A DNA stretch of 64,000 nt. It comes from Bursaphelenchus xylophilus (Eukaryota; Nematoda; Chromadorea; Rhabditida; Aphelenchoididae). The position numbers were made by a program, and so were the translations under genes. Location: the NCBI GenBank assembly GCA_904066235.2, contig CAJFCV020000005.1, forward strand, positions 6,195,501-6,259,500. The letters are read 5' to 3'. Below are positions 1 through 12,867 of the stretch, piece by piece. Positions within the stretch are counted from its first letter, which is position 1; each line of letters opens with the position of its first letter. A model generated the notes under the pieces. The model was not told where the DNA came from. It searched no databases and saw only the letters and a program-made list of their open reading frames with translations.

Positions 1-561
1 TAAGATAGTATTATTTTATATCGTTATTGTTATTGTTACTTTTTATAAGAATGATAATGCTGGACGGGATTTTGATGGAGGAACTTTTAGTTTCTGTTAG
101 CAGTTGAAAATAATTTGGATTTTTTGTTTGTGGGGCCTTCTATTTTACCCGGGAGTTTTGCATTTTTGATCACCATTCCATTTCTCCCAAAATTTCTTGT
201 GTAATTAAATTAGGCATCTCTTGGCCGAACGCCTCTCTTTTCTTTTCTTTTGTAATCTCCGGAACCACTCGACCTTGCGCAGTTTTTATGTTTTTTTTGG
301 CCTGGCATAGCTTGGAGCCCTGATTAACGACTTTGTTTATATTCAATAAGTTGAAGGGCCATTGTCTCCTTAAGGGTTTGACCTCCGCAAAGCCTGGGAA
401 GACTTCTGAAACGCATTCCCGACGCTTTCTTTAGTAGACTGGACCTTGCTCGGTGCCAACGGCGAGAAAAGGAGGGCGCGCGGAAAGGCAGATGCATCTA
501 AAGATTGGGACAGGGAGTAGAGCGGCCTTATATCGACCACGACGTTTTATTTATTCTGAAC
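1..561. other. 5' flank of the first gene, nothing recognised
   Basis: AT-rich sequence upstream of the coiled-coil gene. It presumably holds that gene's promoter and 5' UTR. I see no coding signal. An open frame at 453-650 overlaps the first exon in another frame, but it does not join the downstream exons. Confidence 0.4.
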
Positions 562-1992
562 ATGGGTTTGGGGGGAACTTCTTCCAAGAGCAAGTCCAGA
601 AAGAAGACCAGGTAATCTGGGGTTTAGGTCTTAGGCGTTTGAGTAGATAACTACTCCCATTAGAATCGGAGTAGTTAGGGCAATGTCTTCGATCTTATTT
701 ATCTTTTGCTAAAATCGTATTTTTAGTGGTGCTGGCGACTTTAACCATGATTCATACCGTGACCGAACCCTCAGATCCCATTCCTATTATGCTGATAACC
801 ATTCACAAGAAGATGTAAGCAGGTTGTCATCCATTAGCCGTGGCCACCCCAGAGATGTCTACGCCCAAGTTCAGCCCCTGTCTTCACGAAGAGTTCAGCC
901 GGCCAGGCTCGAGGATATTAAGGAAATGTCGTAAGGACTATCTTTGAAATATGAATTACATTAATTTTTAGAACGGATCCAATAAGAAATGAGTATCGCG
1001 ATTACAAGCAGAGATGTAAAGAATTGGATTTGGCGATGAAAGAAATCGAAATGAAGTACAGGAGATCTATGGAAGAGTTAGAGGAAGTGAAGAGGGAAAG
1101 AGACAGAGAAGTTATGGAGAAGGAGGAGTGGAAGAAAAAGTTCGAAGATCTTAACGTTCTACATCAGAGGACAAAAGAGGAGGATGCAAACAGGCTGTTC
1201 GAGAATTTGAAAATCCATTCCAATCCAGTTAGTATTTTGAAGTAAAATATTTTAATCAATCTATATTTTTTCAGCACACCCCACTGACAGAAAGATTGGA
1301 TGAATTGGCCGAGCTTGATCAACTCACCAACTCTGTAAATTCGATTTCATCCTCAGACCGACCTCCCCTTCCAATTTCCCAGTCCATGAACTTTTCGTTG
1401 ACGCCTGCTACCAGATATGGTCAGGGTTTAAGTCGTCGTCCAACGTCCCTGATTTCATCGAATATGAACCAGTCCCGACTTGGATTTGCGCCGACTCCTC
1501 ATTCTGCTGAAAGATGCAAATTGACGGGGAAAAAAGAACTTCAGGGGCGGTCCACATCAACTACACCCGATTCCGGAGCAATGTCAATCAATGGAGAATT
1601 GGCCCCCGAAATTGCGGCAAAGATGGATGAAGTCCAAAAGAATATGTTGATGATGATGAAGACGATGAGTCGACTCAAGGAAGATATCGAGGGCGTTTTG
1701 AAGGACGAGTACGTCAACGTTGCTGAGTATATAAGTAAGTCCTCTTACAATTGCGATTTGATGTTTCCGCCTCTCCTATCACTATCTTTTGTTCTTTCCA
1801 GATTTTGCCTTCGAAAGGATGAGCATGGTCTTGGAACGCTCAAAGCGGGTTACCAGCGAAGAGGTCCTAAATTTCTTGGAATCCCATGCCAAACAGTTAT
1901 GGGAATTTTCAAATCTGGTGGAACAAGTGGACATTCTTCTTGTGGAGTTATCCAAGAGATCTGATCAAAAAATTGAATGCAATGTACAGTAA
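562..1992 (+). CDS. Coiled-coil protein of unknown function
   Basis: Five exons (562-611, 727-930, 972-1227, 1275-1734, 1802-1992) join in frame to 386 residues. I do not recognise a family. The start was chosen because MGLGGTSSK joins in frame to exon 2 and resembles an N-myristoylation signal (Gly2, Thr6). Residues about 1-85 are polar and rich in Ser, Arg and Lys. A strongly charged coiled coil follows (about 95-165, EEVKRERDRE type). Next is a low-complexity Ser/Pro stretch, then a second helical region (KMDEVQKN) and a leucine-rich C-terminus (VDILLVELSKR). This resembles a cytoskeletal or centrosomal scaffold, but that is inference from composition only. All four introns are short (42-115 bp) with GT-AG ends. 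A poly(A) signal follows at 2099. Confidence 0.7.
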
Positions 1993-2098
1993 ATCAATCA
2001 TGTGAATTCATGTAATCGGGTCGTACTTTTTGTATAACAATATATTCTTTTCATTGGTGCTGTTTTGATCAAAAATGTGCCATTACTGACATTTGTAT

Positions 2099-2104
2099 AA
2101 TAAA
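2099..2104 (+). terminator. Poly(A) signal of the coiled-coil gene
   Basis: AATAAA, 107 bp after the stop codon of the upstream gene and 39 bp before the stop of the convergent gene. Confidence 0.55.
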
Positions 2105-2142
2105 AGTGATTGCATAAATGACTTCCAGTAGGTGTTCGATGT

Positions 2143-3376
2143 TTATTTTCGGCAAGAAGTAATGGTCATCCGATTTTTGAAAAAGAAAAAAAGTTGGACT
2201 AGAATGAAAACTTCAGCCAGCAGGCTGACGACCAAGGCCGTCAACAATCCGATGGGAGACTGGGAGTAGAAGGAAACCGTGTGTAATTCGGTCAACTTGT
2301 CACCATTTACAATGTAATATAACAAGGTAAAGGTACAAGAAAACGAAATCCAAAGACGACCAAAGTGGAATGAAGCATACTGGAAACAGAGTTTTGCATT
2401 TAGAATTCGACACTTACAATTCTTCTGAACGATGGTTTGATTGTAAACTCGAGGTGTCCATTCAAATCAACATCACTTTTCACATGCCATCGGCGATATT
2501 GGACCAAAGCAGAGGCCACAGTTAAAATCATCAAGACCAACGAATTCACGAGAAAGATGATGACGATAAAAATATGTTCTCCTGCCGTTAAAATCGCCAA
2601 AATAAAGAGAACCAGATACAGAATCTAAACGAAAGTTTTGATTATTCCTTGGGATGACTTACAAACTCGATAACGGAAAGGATCAGAGAAAAGAGAGGGA
2701 AGTCGAGAAGATAAGCACCCTTTTCTTTGGCCCCTTGGAAGTTCTCTCCAGGCACATAATGAGAGGCAAGGAGATTGTTGTTGTTCATCGACTGCTGCTG
2801 GGAAGTCTCGGATTTTTTTTTGTTCTCCTCATCCGGAAATTCACCTACACTACCGTTACAATCATCGTTATGACCTTCATTACCTTTCAGATATTTATCG
2901 TATTGTGATTTCCATTCCGTATTTTCCCATTGAGTTTTATCGAGATTATACTTCTTGGACTTCTAAACAATTTTTTTTAAAATTACCGTATACCTTTTCC
3001 TTATTCGACTTGATCTTTTCCTTTTCCTTATCGGTCTTTCTTTCTTGTTCCAGTTCTTTCTTTAATTTATCGAACTTGTCTTCATCTGGAGCCTTTATGG
3101 TCTTCTTCGATCGACCAGATGACTTTCCCGACCCTTCTTTGGACATTGTCTCGCCGGAGGCCTTCTTTGCCTTCGATATCCGACTTGACTTCGACGATTT
3201 CTTCAACTCAGAGCCAGCATTCTCCCTAAAAGATAGCTTAATTGTTTAAAGGTGACTTACGTACTACCTGCATTACCGGTGCCAGTGCCAGTTCCATCTT
3301 TTTCTTTTTTATGATCAGTAGAGCCTAATGGTGACTGAGATCATTGATTGCCGTCTCACTTACCTGATTTGGGCAT
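2143..3376 (-). CDS. Four-pass membrane protein, MARVEL-like topology
   Basis: Six exons (3376-3364, 3324-3261, 3225-2994, 2962-2663, 2624-2418, 2379-2143) give 350 residues. The N-terminal half is cytosolic in character: Lys/Ser/Glu-rich (KKSSKSSR, KKELEQERKTDKEKEK) with a Gly/Thr repeat. The C-terminal half has four hydrophobic helices: LFSLILSVIEFILYLVL, IFIVIIFLVNSLVLMIL, LWISFSCTFTLLYYIV and LLTALVVSLLAEVFILV. The helix spacing resembles MARVEL-domain proteins, but I cannot identify an orthologue. The stop codon lies inside an AATAAA motif, so the 3' UTR must be very short. The gene starts 271 bp downstream of the Frizzled stop on the same strand, so co-transcription is possible. Confidence 0.7.
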
Positions 3377-3646
3377 CAGTGGGTGTCGAGATCGGCAAGA
3401 AATCGACCGATCTCAGTCAGTTCGCCAAATCAAAATGACGGCAGTCATCTTTTCAATTTTTGATTTAACAAATCACTCGTCAACTTCGTATATAAATAAT
3501 TACCCTTTTATGTATTAAAAGCTCAAATACAATCAAAGAGGAGAAAACAAAAATAAAATATCACAGTAAACCATGCTATGTACAATAATCGAGATCTATG
3601 AAGTATTAGTGTTAGAGGTAGTGGTCAAAAACCAGCCACTGAGGTC

Positions 3647-6189
3647 TTAAACGTCTCGCGGACAATGCCTAAGTGTGTTGGCAGCGCTGAAATGAGGCGA
3701 AGAGATCATATCCCGTTTGGCATAGATGAATTCCGGCGAATGGAACTGTTTATGGGACATGGGTGGGAACTGAGGGTGTGGTAGGGGAGGAGGAGGCGGA
3801 GGGATTTGTTGATATTGACTGGCAACTAGATCAAATGGTAGTTTGGGGCCAGTGTAAGTGGCATAAGGGGTAGCTCCACAGCAGAAGAACCTCTTCCAAC
3901 TCTGGAATGTCTTCGAGGAGAACACCCAGATCATCGAAGTCCAGCCGATCGCCATCATTGAACCTACTTTGAGCAAATTCAGGAAGTACAAGGTATCGGC
4001 TGAAAAAATAGTAACGTGTAATTTGCTTTGTTTTTTGTTGTGTTTTGGATAAGTGCCTCAGACAGCCAAGACTATCCTCAAAATAATCTTTTCAGACAAG
4101 AGTCGCGAAACCATATTGGATTATCCTCACGGGCACTCAACATTTGTAAAGGAAACTGAAAGCCCCCCAAAAGATGAGAAGAGAATAAACTGGGACCAGA
4201 ATTAGGTCAGACGAGCAGAAATAAACACTCTCTCCGGGTCTCTTTTCCTGTCTCACGCCCTCTTCGCATGCGACGAACTCAGAAAGGCCATCCGATCGTC
4301 TCGTTAGAAGCCGATTCCCGTGGGTTTTCACCTTATTCAGGTGACGGGGACCTCCTTCGATCTCTTGGGGCTCTCATCATCGTTCGCAAACGCGACCGAT
4401 AAGGTCGGGGACCAAAAAGTTCATCTTGCTTTTGAAATGAGGCGTTTTCCGAGAGAGAAGGCAAGAAAAACAAACTATTTTCTAATTTCTCTGCCTCTCT
4501 GCGGGCTCTTTATTTTCGCATTCTCTCACTTGTTTCTTCTTTTCTATTATTTTTGGCGTCCTTTATTTTTGGGAATAAAACTCACCATTAACAGGGATTT
4601 CCTGAGAACAAGGACATAAAAGACTTTCTTCCCACTTTGGACGGTTCAGATACTCGTAGATAAGTACCATAACATGGAGAATAACGGAGATCGTGTAGAT
4701 CAGAGCAAACAGAACGATCTTGGACATCAATTGACTGAATTTGGAGGTTTTGTGATGAGCTTTCTGGAGATTTGAACGCAGCGACCAGAGGTATTGGAGG
4801 CCAACAAAAAGGAAGGAAACTCCAGCAATAAAGTAGATGATCATTGGGACTAAAAATAGATAACGGTGCGAAGACTTTAAACTAAAACTCACTGATAACG
4901 AAGTAGAGAAGATGATTTCGGTTGGTATTTCCCACAAAACAGACTCCAGATACCGGATCTCCATCAATTGCATTGAAAATATAGACCAATCCAGTCTGAA
5001 TAGCCGGTAGAATCCAGGCAAATGAATGGAAATAACAAGAATATTTGCCAATCCATTCAGTCGACCAATGGGGAACTGCAGCTAGCACCCAGGACAAGGC
5101 GAGGACCACCCACCAAACGGCGGCGGCCATCGAAAAGTAGTAGGTGAGACCGAAAGTGGCCAGGCAGGACCATTGAACGCTACTTCCAACGGTCGCCTCT
5201 GGGGTCATCATTGTCCGAAGCATGTCCGCATCACAGCCAATCTTCTTGTTCCCATACCAAAATTGAATCATAAACCCTGCGGCCACACAAAGTTGGCATA
5301 AAACCAAGAATAATATTGGTCGTTCTGGATAAGGAAAACGGCCAAGATCAATGGAAAAGGTGATCACTGAGAGAAAAGAGATGCAGAAACAAGTCACCGT
5401 GCTGAAAATATTAGATTAAAATGATGACTATAAGTCATGTTGACCCAAAAAAAGAAGTTATAGTCATCAAAAAATAAGGTCTTACATGAAAACGATCCAT
5501 TGTTTGTAATTATTGGTCTGAGAAACAGAATGAGTTGGGAGTAATCCCGAACAGGAGTACGCACAGTTAGAGACGTTCTGGATACTGTAACCTTGTCCAT
5601 AATAGGAGACGGTTTCTGCTGAGACTGGATTGAATGGGCGCCCACATTGACAAGAACATCTTCCATCCGAATGTTTGATGGAGGAAGCCGGTTTCTTTGG
5701 AGTCTTGGGGACGTTGACTTCTTTTTCTTTGACTTCTGATGATTTCGAAACTTGAGTTGCATCTGGAGGAGCAGCACAGAGGACGCCCGTCTTCTCCTGA
5801 TCCGCAAATTTTGGTAAACGATCGCATTTTAAAGTGTCTGGCCATTGGAATCCATGGGTATTCATGATCGGGGAACACTTTTTCTGAGCCTCCCGACACA
5901 CTTCTTGACAAGGCATGATGGACATATCATAGTTATCTTGGCAAATAGGAGTGTATAAGGCACAAAGGAAGAACTTGAGATGTTTGTAACAGTTTACCTC
6001 GACCAGAGGATAAAACTGATGCACCTCGAGACCAGCTTCGTCCTGCTTCTCATGACCATAACTGTTTGGAAAAGAGGTCATATTATAGCCAGTTCCTTTG
6101 CATAAGGGGATCGTGATGGGTTCGCATTGTTTCTTGGCATCCACCGAATAAAGTATTACAAATAAGAACAAAAGTTTGACCCGATTCAT
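3647..6189 (-). CDS. Frizzled Wnt receptor (Fz5/8-like)
   Basis: Four exons (6189-5486, 5401-4893, 4849-4586, 3999-3647) give 609 residues. Frizzled proteins are seven-pass plasma-membrane receptors for Wnt ligands that signal through Dishevelled. A signal peptide (MNRVKLLFLFVILYSVDA) leads into a cysteine-rich domain (about 20-140) with ten cysteines; the segment DEAGLEVHQFYPLVEV is typical of the Fz5/8 branch, which points to C. elegans cfz-2 among the nematode receptors. A Cys/Pro linker and seven hydrophobic helices follow. KTFQSW just after helix 7 is the conserved KTxxxW Dishevelled-binding motif. The cytoplasmic tail has a proline run and ends PRDV, which is not a classical PDZ ligand. 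The last intron (4000-4585) is unusually long for this gene and holds no exon that I can see. Orthology to cfz-2 is inferred. Confidence 0.93.
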
Positions 6190-9100
6190 CCTGAAAAACG
6201 CTGAATGTTATAAGAAAAAGGGCGAAAGCCCGCGTCCTCAAAACGGCGTTAAAAGAATCTTCTGGCCATATCGAATTTCAGGAACCAGAGGCCAAGAAGT
6301 CGACCAGGTGCCTCAGACTTTGATATACGATAAGGCCGCCTTTACCTCGGAATATGCGGTAAAGGGAAAATTATGGCAAAAAATAGAAAATATATATTAT
6401 ATATACATGATGTAAACACGAGGATATAGGAATATAATATGTTCGGAATAAAAGCAAGGTAAGAGAAATGCCACAAAAACAGAACTTCCGGAGACATCTG
6501 ACATGTCCAAACAACAAAGGACAACATGTCGAACATCTCTCAAACCACACATTCATAAGAACGGAAGCCATCATAACAGTCTGTCCGAATAAACAAAGGC
6601 CAAACTTGGGAGGCGCCAAGGACCGGGACTTAATGACGCCCGCAGACATGACCTCAGCCTGTAGAGCAAACAGTCCGAGCACAAACATCACATCACTTTG
6701 CAGTATATTAGGAGCACTTGTCCCGCTACCTGAGAGGAGCGCGCCGGATTAAGTTAAACTTCTTGGGACAGACCTCTGCAGAGGTCCCGGCATCTGTCCC
6801 CAGCATGTGTCAATTACAATAGAGATCCCAGCAGATAGCGATGGGTTTTGGCGCATATGCTCGAGACTTTTATTTGCATAAACAAAGTTCGGAGTTTCGG
6901 GGCAACGCCCTCAGGGCTTAAGAAGTGGTTCGAAAAGGTCGAGAAGTATGCTAATTTACATAACTACGGGCTAATTGGAGCGTCGTAAAAACAAAACAAA
7001 TACTGTAAAGAACATTATGCATACTTTGATTACTGCAGTAATCGTAGACTTGTTCAAAAATCAAAGACCGTATTCCCGAAATAACCTCGTCTTTAACCTT
7101 CGTATTTCCCCTTTTAGAGCGCGGTCTTGACCACTTCTCCCACACTTTGCCACCTCCTTATGAACCCTGCATAAACCAAAATATTCCGCAGAGAAGGAAG
7201 TTATAAAAGGCCCCAGAAAACGCAACATCCGGAAATTGCGCACCTTTGGTTGAATGGACATTTTCTCCGCAGTGCAACTCTAATTACATGTGGAGGGAGA
7301 GCAGAGGGACAAAGGAGACAAAGGTAGACATGTATAGCTACAGGTAATGCTTGGAGACCAGTGGTTACGCAATGCGCCCAAGTTCTCCCAACAAAATCTC
7401 AAAACTCAGAAAAGTAACACTCGAGGTAAACTCATGTCAATTTTGGGTTAAGTGATCGCGCAACATCTTCAAGATTACCCAAAATCAAAGTTGGCAGATC
7501 AACTCAAATTCTGAAGACTGAAAGATGTTACAGAACATAGGAACGACAACTTGAAGGCACCTTTTAAAGAGGAAACGAAAATCTGAATGTCCTATTTCGC
7601 AAATCAAATTCTGAGGGCCGGAGGCACTTGGCCGTAAAGGGACAAAACTTTTTTCTCTCCTCTTTTAATAATCTGGCCATTTTCGGACTTTGCGGCCATA
7701 AAATCTCGGCCAGCCTTTTTTTGGGCTGATTTCCTGCAAAGGCCGAGATAAGAGGCCCGGAGGGCAAGGGGCCACGAAAGCTTCCTTTAATGGCCAAACA
7801 GAGGAATGCCCTTCTTCAGGTGTAATTATAGACCCAGATAAGACGCGAATAATTAGTGCCGAGAATTAGTCGACCGTGAAATCTGACGGAATGTGGACTT
7901 AATGGGGAGAGAAACTTATTAACACAGTTGATGATGGTCAAAAAAGAATGTTGTAATAAAATGAAGTAAAGGCAGGGAATACAAATACCCAATACATTAG
8001 GAGAGCCTTGCGTAAGCAGCTCTTCCCCTTCTAATCCCAGAATCTTCACAGTGAGAAATCAACAAGCCGGGGAAGTAGGTCAGACATCTGTCAAGGTGAT
8101 GACATAACCCTACAAATTATAATTACTCATCGATTTGTCCATGCGCATCCAGAGCAAACCTCTGTTATAATGGAATAACAACGCATAGATTACGCGATGT
8201 CGTGGGAAGCGACGCCCTCGCCAGCAAATTAACCCGGGATTACCACTGCGACATCTGTAATTGTTGCCAAATCAGGGAGGGAACGGTTGGAAGGGGTCCA
8301 CTCGAGACAACAAGGCCCGGAACAACCCGAATACCATCTGGGCCACCGAAACACAGGCCAAGTTGTTCATAACGACATCAATTCGAGGCTTGGCCCCGCG
8401 CTCGGCCCCAATTAGCGGACCCCTCTTTAACACGCACTTATGAGTTTAGGCGCAGGCCGACGCAAGTGCCGCGCGTTGCCCTGCGGCGGTCACTCGTTTG
8501 GGGCCAGTTTACGGACTTAATACGCGCAAATTAACGAAAAGGATTCGGAGCCGGGATGGGCCGGTTTTTTGACAAGTCGGGTCTTGTTTTTGGTGTCTTG
8601 AATAATAAAATGAAGCCAAAAAGCTGTAAAAGGAAGAGGCCGGCTGAGGTGGCGCTTAATTAAAACTCAGCCCTTTTCATCCTAAAAATGGCCGGCCCAA
8701 AAAACGGCCAATTGGCCCTATAAAAGTACGAAGTCGGCTATATCCGCGCTTTCTTAATGCCGATGATCAAGGAGAGTGAGGAAAAGTAACGTTACACACA
8801 AATCTTAAAATTTAAGTCTCTTGCAACGAATGTCCAACGGTAATAAAGTGGACAAAGTCAACAACATGACGGATTTAATATGATCAACGGCCCGATAAAT
8901 CAAATCATGGGCCGGAAACGGATTTAAACCCAACAAGTTTGTCGTGGGGCCTTTCATACCACCTGAAGATCTCCTAAGGGCCTTCAAAAATTTTTGTGAC
9001 AACCATTCAAACTAATCAGAGACATCGATCATCTGTCAACCAGGACTGACCGAGGCCGCCTTTCGCTCTGACTTTTCGAATTCTTTTTTTTTTGATAATT

Positions 9101-10382
9101 GTACCGAAATAAATACTCGGCCGAAGTGTACAAGTTATCGATCAACAAAATTGAACAACAGCAAAACAAATTAGAAGAAAATCTCGGAAGTCACCGACCT
9201 GCCGATTGCAGGTGTATAAAACAAGTCAGTGCCACCCAAACTCTGCGCAATACTCTTTGGAAGAAGAGCGGATGAAGTCCTCTCTTCTCGCTTGTCACTC
9301 CAAATCAAGCACTTCCCGGCTGGCTGAAGTGACATCTCTTATGATACCATCGCTTCCATATTCGGGCTTGCAATAACAGTCCAGGATCCTCCATCAGATG
9401 GGACTAATGACTCGCTAATTCAGCCTTGTCTTTGGACCTCCCTCGACACCTGTTTTTTCTTGCGCAACCAGTGTCGCGGCAGGAAGTCCTGTGGTTTGGG
9501 GGCGTCTTTGTAGAGTCAGGCATCGCCGGGCGGTGATTAAAGGAATAATTCGCCGACTTTGGAATCGCCTCAATCCACAAACAATTATCGAGAAGACTCT
9601 GTTGCATCATTGGGGCATTATTTGGAGGAGGAGAGGGACTTCTCAACAAACATTCAATACCACCTTGCTCAAATGTATTTTTTAGGAACTATTCAAAGAA
9701 TATCAGCATCATCATAAAGCTTAAAACAATATTATAAATTTTCTCATATTTTTTGCACTCTTTTAATTTTCTACTTGCTCTGCAGATTTTCACCTGGAAT
9801 ACGCTGCTTATCGGAGCTAACCTCTGAACCTGAAAATTTTATGAAATCGGCCGGCTGATCCCTTTCTCAAGATAAATAAAACGATAACAGGACACGTGAA
9901 AAGTGAAAAGAGGAAGATACTTGAGATCTTTTATCGTCTTTCCCTCACATCCACCTTTTGTTTTTTCTTGACTGTATAGCCTGAGGGTCGAAGGGGAAAC
10001 TTTCGATTCTTTTCAGTTTTCTTCCAATTTTGATTAAACGAGTAAATAATTAAATAAAAAGTAATCAGGTTCAGGGTGTTTCGTTGATTAATTTGTTGAA
10101 GGTGAGACAAGATGGCCAATGCAACCTTGTTGTAAGTAAATTAATATAAATTGTTGCTTCAAAAAGATGACTTCTCGACGTTCTTCTGCACGTTTGGCGA
10201 GTTCTATGACCGCCCAGATTACCTGTATCTTCCGTATCTTCCCCTCCCGTCGTGTTTAAACCGCGCACCTTTTTTTCTTCAATTAAACCATCCATTAAAA
10301 GTCAGGTCGTTCCGTTTTCCTGATCAAGCCCATTTCTTCCTTCTCTCGACTTCCCAACGTTCCTTCAAACGCCATCTTCACC
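6190..10382. other. Long intergenic region, no gene recognised
   Basis: About 4.2 kb between the divergent Frizzled and Shisa-like starts. Short open frames occur (for example 6371-6691 minus, 8261-8443 plus), but none has a convincing start, splice structure or family likeness. The sequence is rich in GGCC and GGCCGA words near 7600-8700. It probably carries the Frizzled and Shisa-like promoters and enhancers. Confidence 0.4.
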
Positions 10383-11232
10383 ATGTTATTATACCTTCTT
10401 CTGTTCGGAACGGGTCTTCTGACTCATCTTCAGGCCTCAGAAGTCTGTCCAACCGGGCCATTTGGAGCTCAGTTGACTTGTGCCTTCAAATGCTGTGAAA
10501 GTAACCATGGAACAAATGTTGTAAGGCTAGATTTGTAAAGTTGTTTATGTTGCTTATTAGTCATCACTTCCAATTTCTGTTTTCAGGGTTATTATTGTTG
10601 TGGAGATGAGAATTCGGTGATATTAGGGAACCCGGAAGAGCATCAGAAGACTAGAGCCGAGCGTTTTGTTGCTTACAGTAATGGATTCCAGTAAGTTTTT
10701 CTTTGAATCTCTTTTAACCTTTGCGTCTTTAGAATCGATTACACAATGCTGGTGGTTGGATTGATCATTTCGATTATCATTTCAATCCTTTTGTCGCTCC
10801 TCTGTTGTCTTCTCTGCAATGGATGCTGGCTGCATCGTCGTCGCAACCCCCACATGTACGAATCTGTTCATGACTCTGGCTGGTATCCCCTGTGCTGTAT
10901 GAAATTCTAATTCTTTGCCGTTTCCCGCTTCTCACCGCTTTCTTTTGTTCATTAAACCTCCAGAAGGGACGTCATTTGATGCAATTAATTGAGCTGCATA
11001 CGGATGACGTCATTTCTGGCATCCCGTTTTAATTATTAATCGTCTGATTTTAGGCGGGTTCGGGATCCCGATGGGCACTATCGTTCTTAGCAACAACCCT
11101 CCCCAATTCCACCACACCGAGGGTACTTATGTCACATCGGACTCTTCAACTTCATCTCGGGGTCGTGTTCGCTTCAACGAAGATGGCACGCCTCGCGGCG
11201 TTCTCAAAAATAATGGTCACGGTTATTCATAA
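10383..11232 (+). CDS. Shisa-like single-pass membrane protein
   Basis: Four exons (10383-10520, 10587-10690, 10733-10896, 11054-11232) give 194 residues. A signal peptide (MLLYLLLFGTGLLTHLQA) precedes a short cysteine-rich ectodomain with FKCCE and GYYCCGDEN, the paired-cysteine pattern of Shisa, VOPP1 and WBP1-type adaptors. One transmembrane helix follows (MLVVGLIISIIISILLSLL) with juxtamembrane cysteines CCLLC. The cytoplasmic tail contains GFGIPMGT and a Ser/Thr-rich stretch. Family members control receptor trafficking, but the role here is not evident from sequence. Exon 3 can read through its donor and stop at 10909, which would give a short tail ending CCMKF. A poly(A) signal lies at 11275. 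Confidence 0.75.
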
Positions 11233-11274
11233 TAATTTTTTCATTCCATTTATTTTTTACTTTTTAATGTACAG

Positions 11275-11280
11275 AATAAA
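11275..11280 (+). terminator. Poly(A) signal of the Shisa-like gene
   Basis: AATAAA, 43 bp after the stop codon at 11230-11232. Confidence 0.55.
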
Positions 11281-11549
11281 AAAATAGAAAAAATGAGATC
11301 TTCCAGAGAAAAGATAGAAAATCAGGCAGAGATTAGATCGGCAATCACCGTAGAATACAAATTCCCTCAGGCCTATTTTAGAAATTTCAAAATTTGGCAT
11401 TTTGCGGAAATCGTAGACTTTTGATGCTTATATGTCATCACAATTCGCATAGTTTTACTTTTTAATGACAGATGTACAAAATTAATTTAAAAAGCCATAA
11501 ATGACTTGAATTTGATTAAGAGACCCGCATGAACAAGAGATATTCAGAA

Positions 11550-12867
11550 CTAATTGTAGACGAATGTGAAGAGCACTCCTAACATTACAATCATGGGCAG
11601 TGGCCAAGGCGATACCGTCGCTGAGTTGCAGTAATCTGCATAACAAGTACAGACCTGAATTGAAGATTCATCCGACTGCTCGGGAGGTAATTTAAAAAGC
11701 TCTCTCTTCCGATAGATCCTGCAGGAATCTCGATGCATCCATCGGTACCAGGACACGATTGTCTGGTTGAAACCATTGTGCAGAAGATCGTCCAGGCATC
11801 CACGAATATTACCGCGGATTTTCATTCCTAGAATATTACACATGTATATGTATAATATTATTTTTATTGTGTACATTCTCGACATACGCTTTTTCAAAAG
11901 TGCATAGACTGTTTGTCGCAAAGCTTTTCGCTGTGCATAAATTTGCAGTGTACAATTCGAAAATCGCCCAAGGTTAGCTTTTTTCAACTGCGTCGCCGCG
12001 GATTTTGCGCAAGCAACAACAATTGCACAGTGCAAAAAGAAAAAAAATTGCGCTTAAAACTCTACTCACTTTTGAAAAGCGTAGCACAAGAAGTTTTAAA
12101 AATGACTGTACGAGCACATAAGACATGAAAATCAGAATCCTGAAGTCCACTAAGGAGTGTTCGAAGTCGCTCTTCTGTCACTCGTCAAGGTCGCGACCTT
12201 TAGAACGATCGAGGCCCTAATTATGACAGACTGGGATTCGAACCCTTTCCCATCGGACTCGCCCCCCAGCTCACTACCTCTACACTAAAAAGGCCGCCCC
12301 CGGTTTTGAAAGGGAAAAGCCTTACCCGCCACAGTCGCTTCTTCGGACATCGCCACACAAATTGTGGGACACGGGGTGTAGGGGACCTTGGTCTTGTCGA
12401 TCTTTTCGTCATTACAACTATCTGTAAAGTTCATCGGCCTTTTGTAAACATGTGAAAGGGCTGGCCAGACAGCTTCGTAGAACTTGGACATGCAGGAATA
12501 ACATCGGGCGGTGTCTGAAACAAAAAAAGTATGAAAATATTAAAGACTACGTTATCTCAACCTATTCAAATGATTTCATCGCTTTTGTTACTAATAAAGT
12601 CAAATGCTAACCAGCTTTGGGAATCTCCCCGAACATTTCCTCAGGCATTAATTGTTGATCGAAATGTCTGAAAAGGTCTTTTGTGGAGGGCTCGGACGGT
12701 CGATAATAAGGATGATCAAAGGGTGGCTGTGTGAACAGGTCCTTCTTTTTGTTGGGCTGATAGAAGGGCCCATTCAATTCCTCGTCTTCTGAATTCTCCG
12801 GCATTGGATACGGAAAATCAGAAGCTCCCAACAGAATCGGAAGGAAGAACCACCAACCTCTGAGCAT
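11550..12867 (-). CDS. Ly6/uPAR-domain GPI-anchored protein, ODR-2-like
   Basis: Three exons (12867-12612, 12514-12326, 11827-11550) give 240 residues. The N-terminus is a signal peptide (MLRGWWFFLPILLGAS) followed by an acidic, proline-rich spacer of about 65 residues. The Ly6 module starts at CYSCMSKFYEAVW and ends at CTCYADYCN, the terminal CxC...CN signature of three-finger folds. A hydrophobic tail (LPMIVMLGVLFTFVYN) fits a GPI-attachment signal. C. elegans ODR-2 and its HOT relatives share this layout and act on the neuronal surface; orthology is inferred. Intron 2 (11828-12325) contains an inverted repeat and a tRNA-like fragment. Exon 2 begins in phase 1, and the isolated exon at 14476-14617 ends in phase 1, so it may be an alternative first exon. 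Confidence 0.8.
11884..12086. repeat. Inverted repeat in an intron (possible MITE relic)
   Basis: Arms TACGCTTTTTCAAAAGTG (near 11886) and CACTTTTGAAAAGCGTA (near 12068) face each other across about 165 bp inside intron 2 of the Ly6 gene. No target-site duplication is clear. Confidence 0.45.
12223..12287 (-). repeat. tRNA-like fragment (degenerate)
   Basis: On the minus strand, GGTTCGAATCC resembles a tRNA B-box and T-loop, and GTAGAGGTAGTGAG resembles an A-box. The acceptor arms do not pair, so this is not a working tRNA gene. A tRNA-derived SINE or pseudogene is more likely. It sits in intron 2 of the Ly6 gene. Confidence 0.3.

Noticed and set aside
5394..5911. Frames overlapping the Frizzled first exon
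   Set aside because: Alternative-frame shadows of the cysteine-rich domain exon.
6371..6752. A 106-codon minus frame and a 94-codon plus frame upstream of Frizzled
   Set aside because: Mutually overlapping, with no signal-peptide structure that holds up and no splice signals.
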